NCBI GenBank assembly: GCA_049964535.1
Contig: JBMFXG010000162.1
Coordinates: forward strand, 1 to 5,868
DNA: 5,868 nt
Direction: 5' to 3'
Source: JAJYZP01 sp049964535
Lineage (GTDB): Bacteria > Actinomycetota > Acidimicrobiia > Acidimicrobiales > Acidimicrobiaceae
Shown here: piece by piece, positions 5,836 through 5,868 of the stretch
Position numbering within the stretch: position 1 is the first letter of the stretch
Layout: each line of letters begins with the position of its first letter
Program-made: the position numbers and the translations under genes
Notes under the pieces: generated by a model
Seen by the model: the letters and a program-made list of their open reading frames with translations, nothing else
What the model was told of the DNA's origin: nothing
Database searches by the model: none

Positions 5836-5856
5836 CCTCCAGAATAGATATGGAGG
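5836..5856 (+). promoter_or_regulatory. Hairpin that hides the ribosome binding site of the last gene
   Basis: CCTCCA (5836-5841) pairs perfectly with TGGAGG (5851-5856) across a 9-base loop GAATAGATA. GGAGG (5852-5856) is the ribosome binding site, nine bases before ATG 5866. The RNA would therefore bury the site, an arrangement found in translational switches and thermosensors. No known riboswitch class is recognised in the bases before it. Confidence 0.55.
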
Positions 5857-5865
5857 AAAACGACC

Positions 5866-5868
5866 ATG
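5866..5868 (+). CDS. Start codon of a gene continuing beyond the window
   Basis: Only the ATG is visible. GGAGG lies nine bases upstream, which makes a real start likely. The gene is divergent from the glucose dehydrogenase and shares its roughly 225-bp control region, so it could be a regulator or a sugar-related gene, but nothing of the protein can be seen. Confidence 0.6.

Overview
The window looks like ordinary chromosome from a bacterium of moderate GC (mid-50s percent, by eye). It has GTG and TTG starts, strong AGGAGG-type ribosome binding sites and a secreted lipoprotein of the LppX/LprAFG type. These traits suggest an actinobacterium, possibly an Acidimicrobiia-like lineage. That placement is inference; there is no rRNA or marker gene here.

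Layout. (1) Bases 1-215, plus strand: the C-terminal part of a DsrE-family sulfur-relay-like protein, cut by the window edge. (2) Bases 216-659: no convincing gene, but the plus strand is dense with hairpins around a near-consensus T-box core (GGGTGGTACCGC, 297-308). No gene it could control follows. (3) Bases 660-2672, minus strand: a COG3375-type GNAT acyltransferase followed 36 bp later by an N-succinylamino acid racemase/o-succinylbenzoate synthase-family enolase-superfamily protein. This pair matches the first two steps of the known succinylation route that turns D-amino acids into L-amino acids. (4) Bases 2887-3813, minus: a secreted LppX-like lipoprotein. (5) Bases 3814-4592: about 780 bp with no gene I can support. 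(6) Bases 4593-5639, minus: a zinc-dependent glucose 1-dehydrogenase of the medium-chain family, read from a TTG codon behind a strong ribosome binding site. (7) Bases 5640-5868: a divergent control region with two inverted repeats over the likely dehydrogenase promoter. It ends with the ATG of a plus-strand gene whose ribosome binding site lies inside a perfect 6-bp hairpin.

Functional reading. The GNAT protein would succinylate (or otherwise acylate) D-amino acids and the racemase would convert the N-acyl-D form to N-acyl-L. The L-specific deacylase needed to finish the route is not in the window. Glucose dehydrogenase would oxidise glucose to gluconolactone, feeding a non-phosphorylating or semi-phosphorylating Entner-Doudoroff path. 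I see no operon link between the dehydrogenase, the lipoprotein and the GNAT-racemase pair. No mobile element, CRISPR array, tRNA or rRNA gene was found. The most interesting items are the orphan T-box-like leader and the hairpin that hides the ribosome binding site of the last gene.
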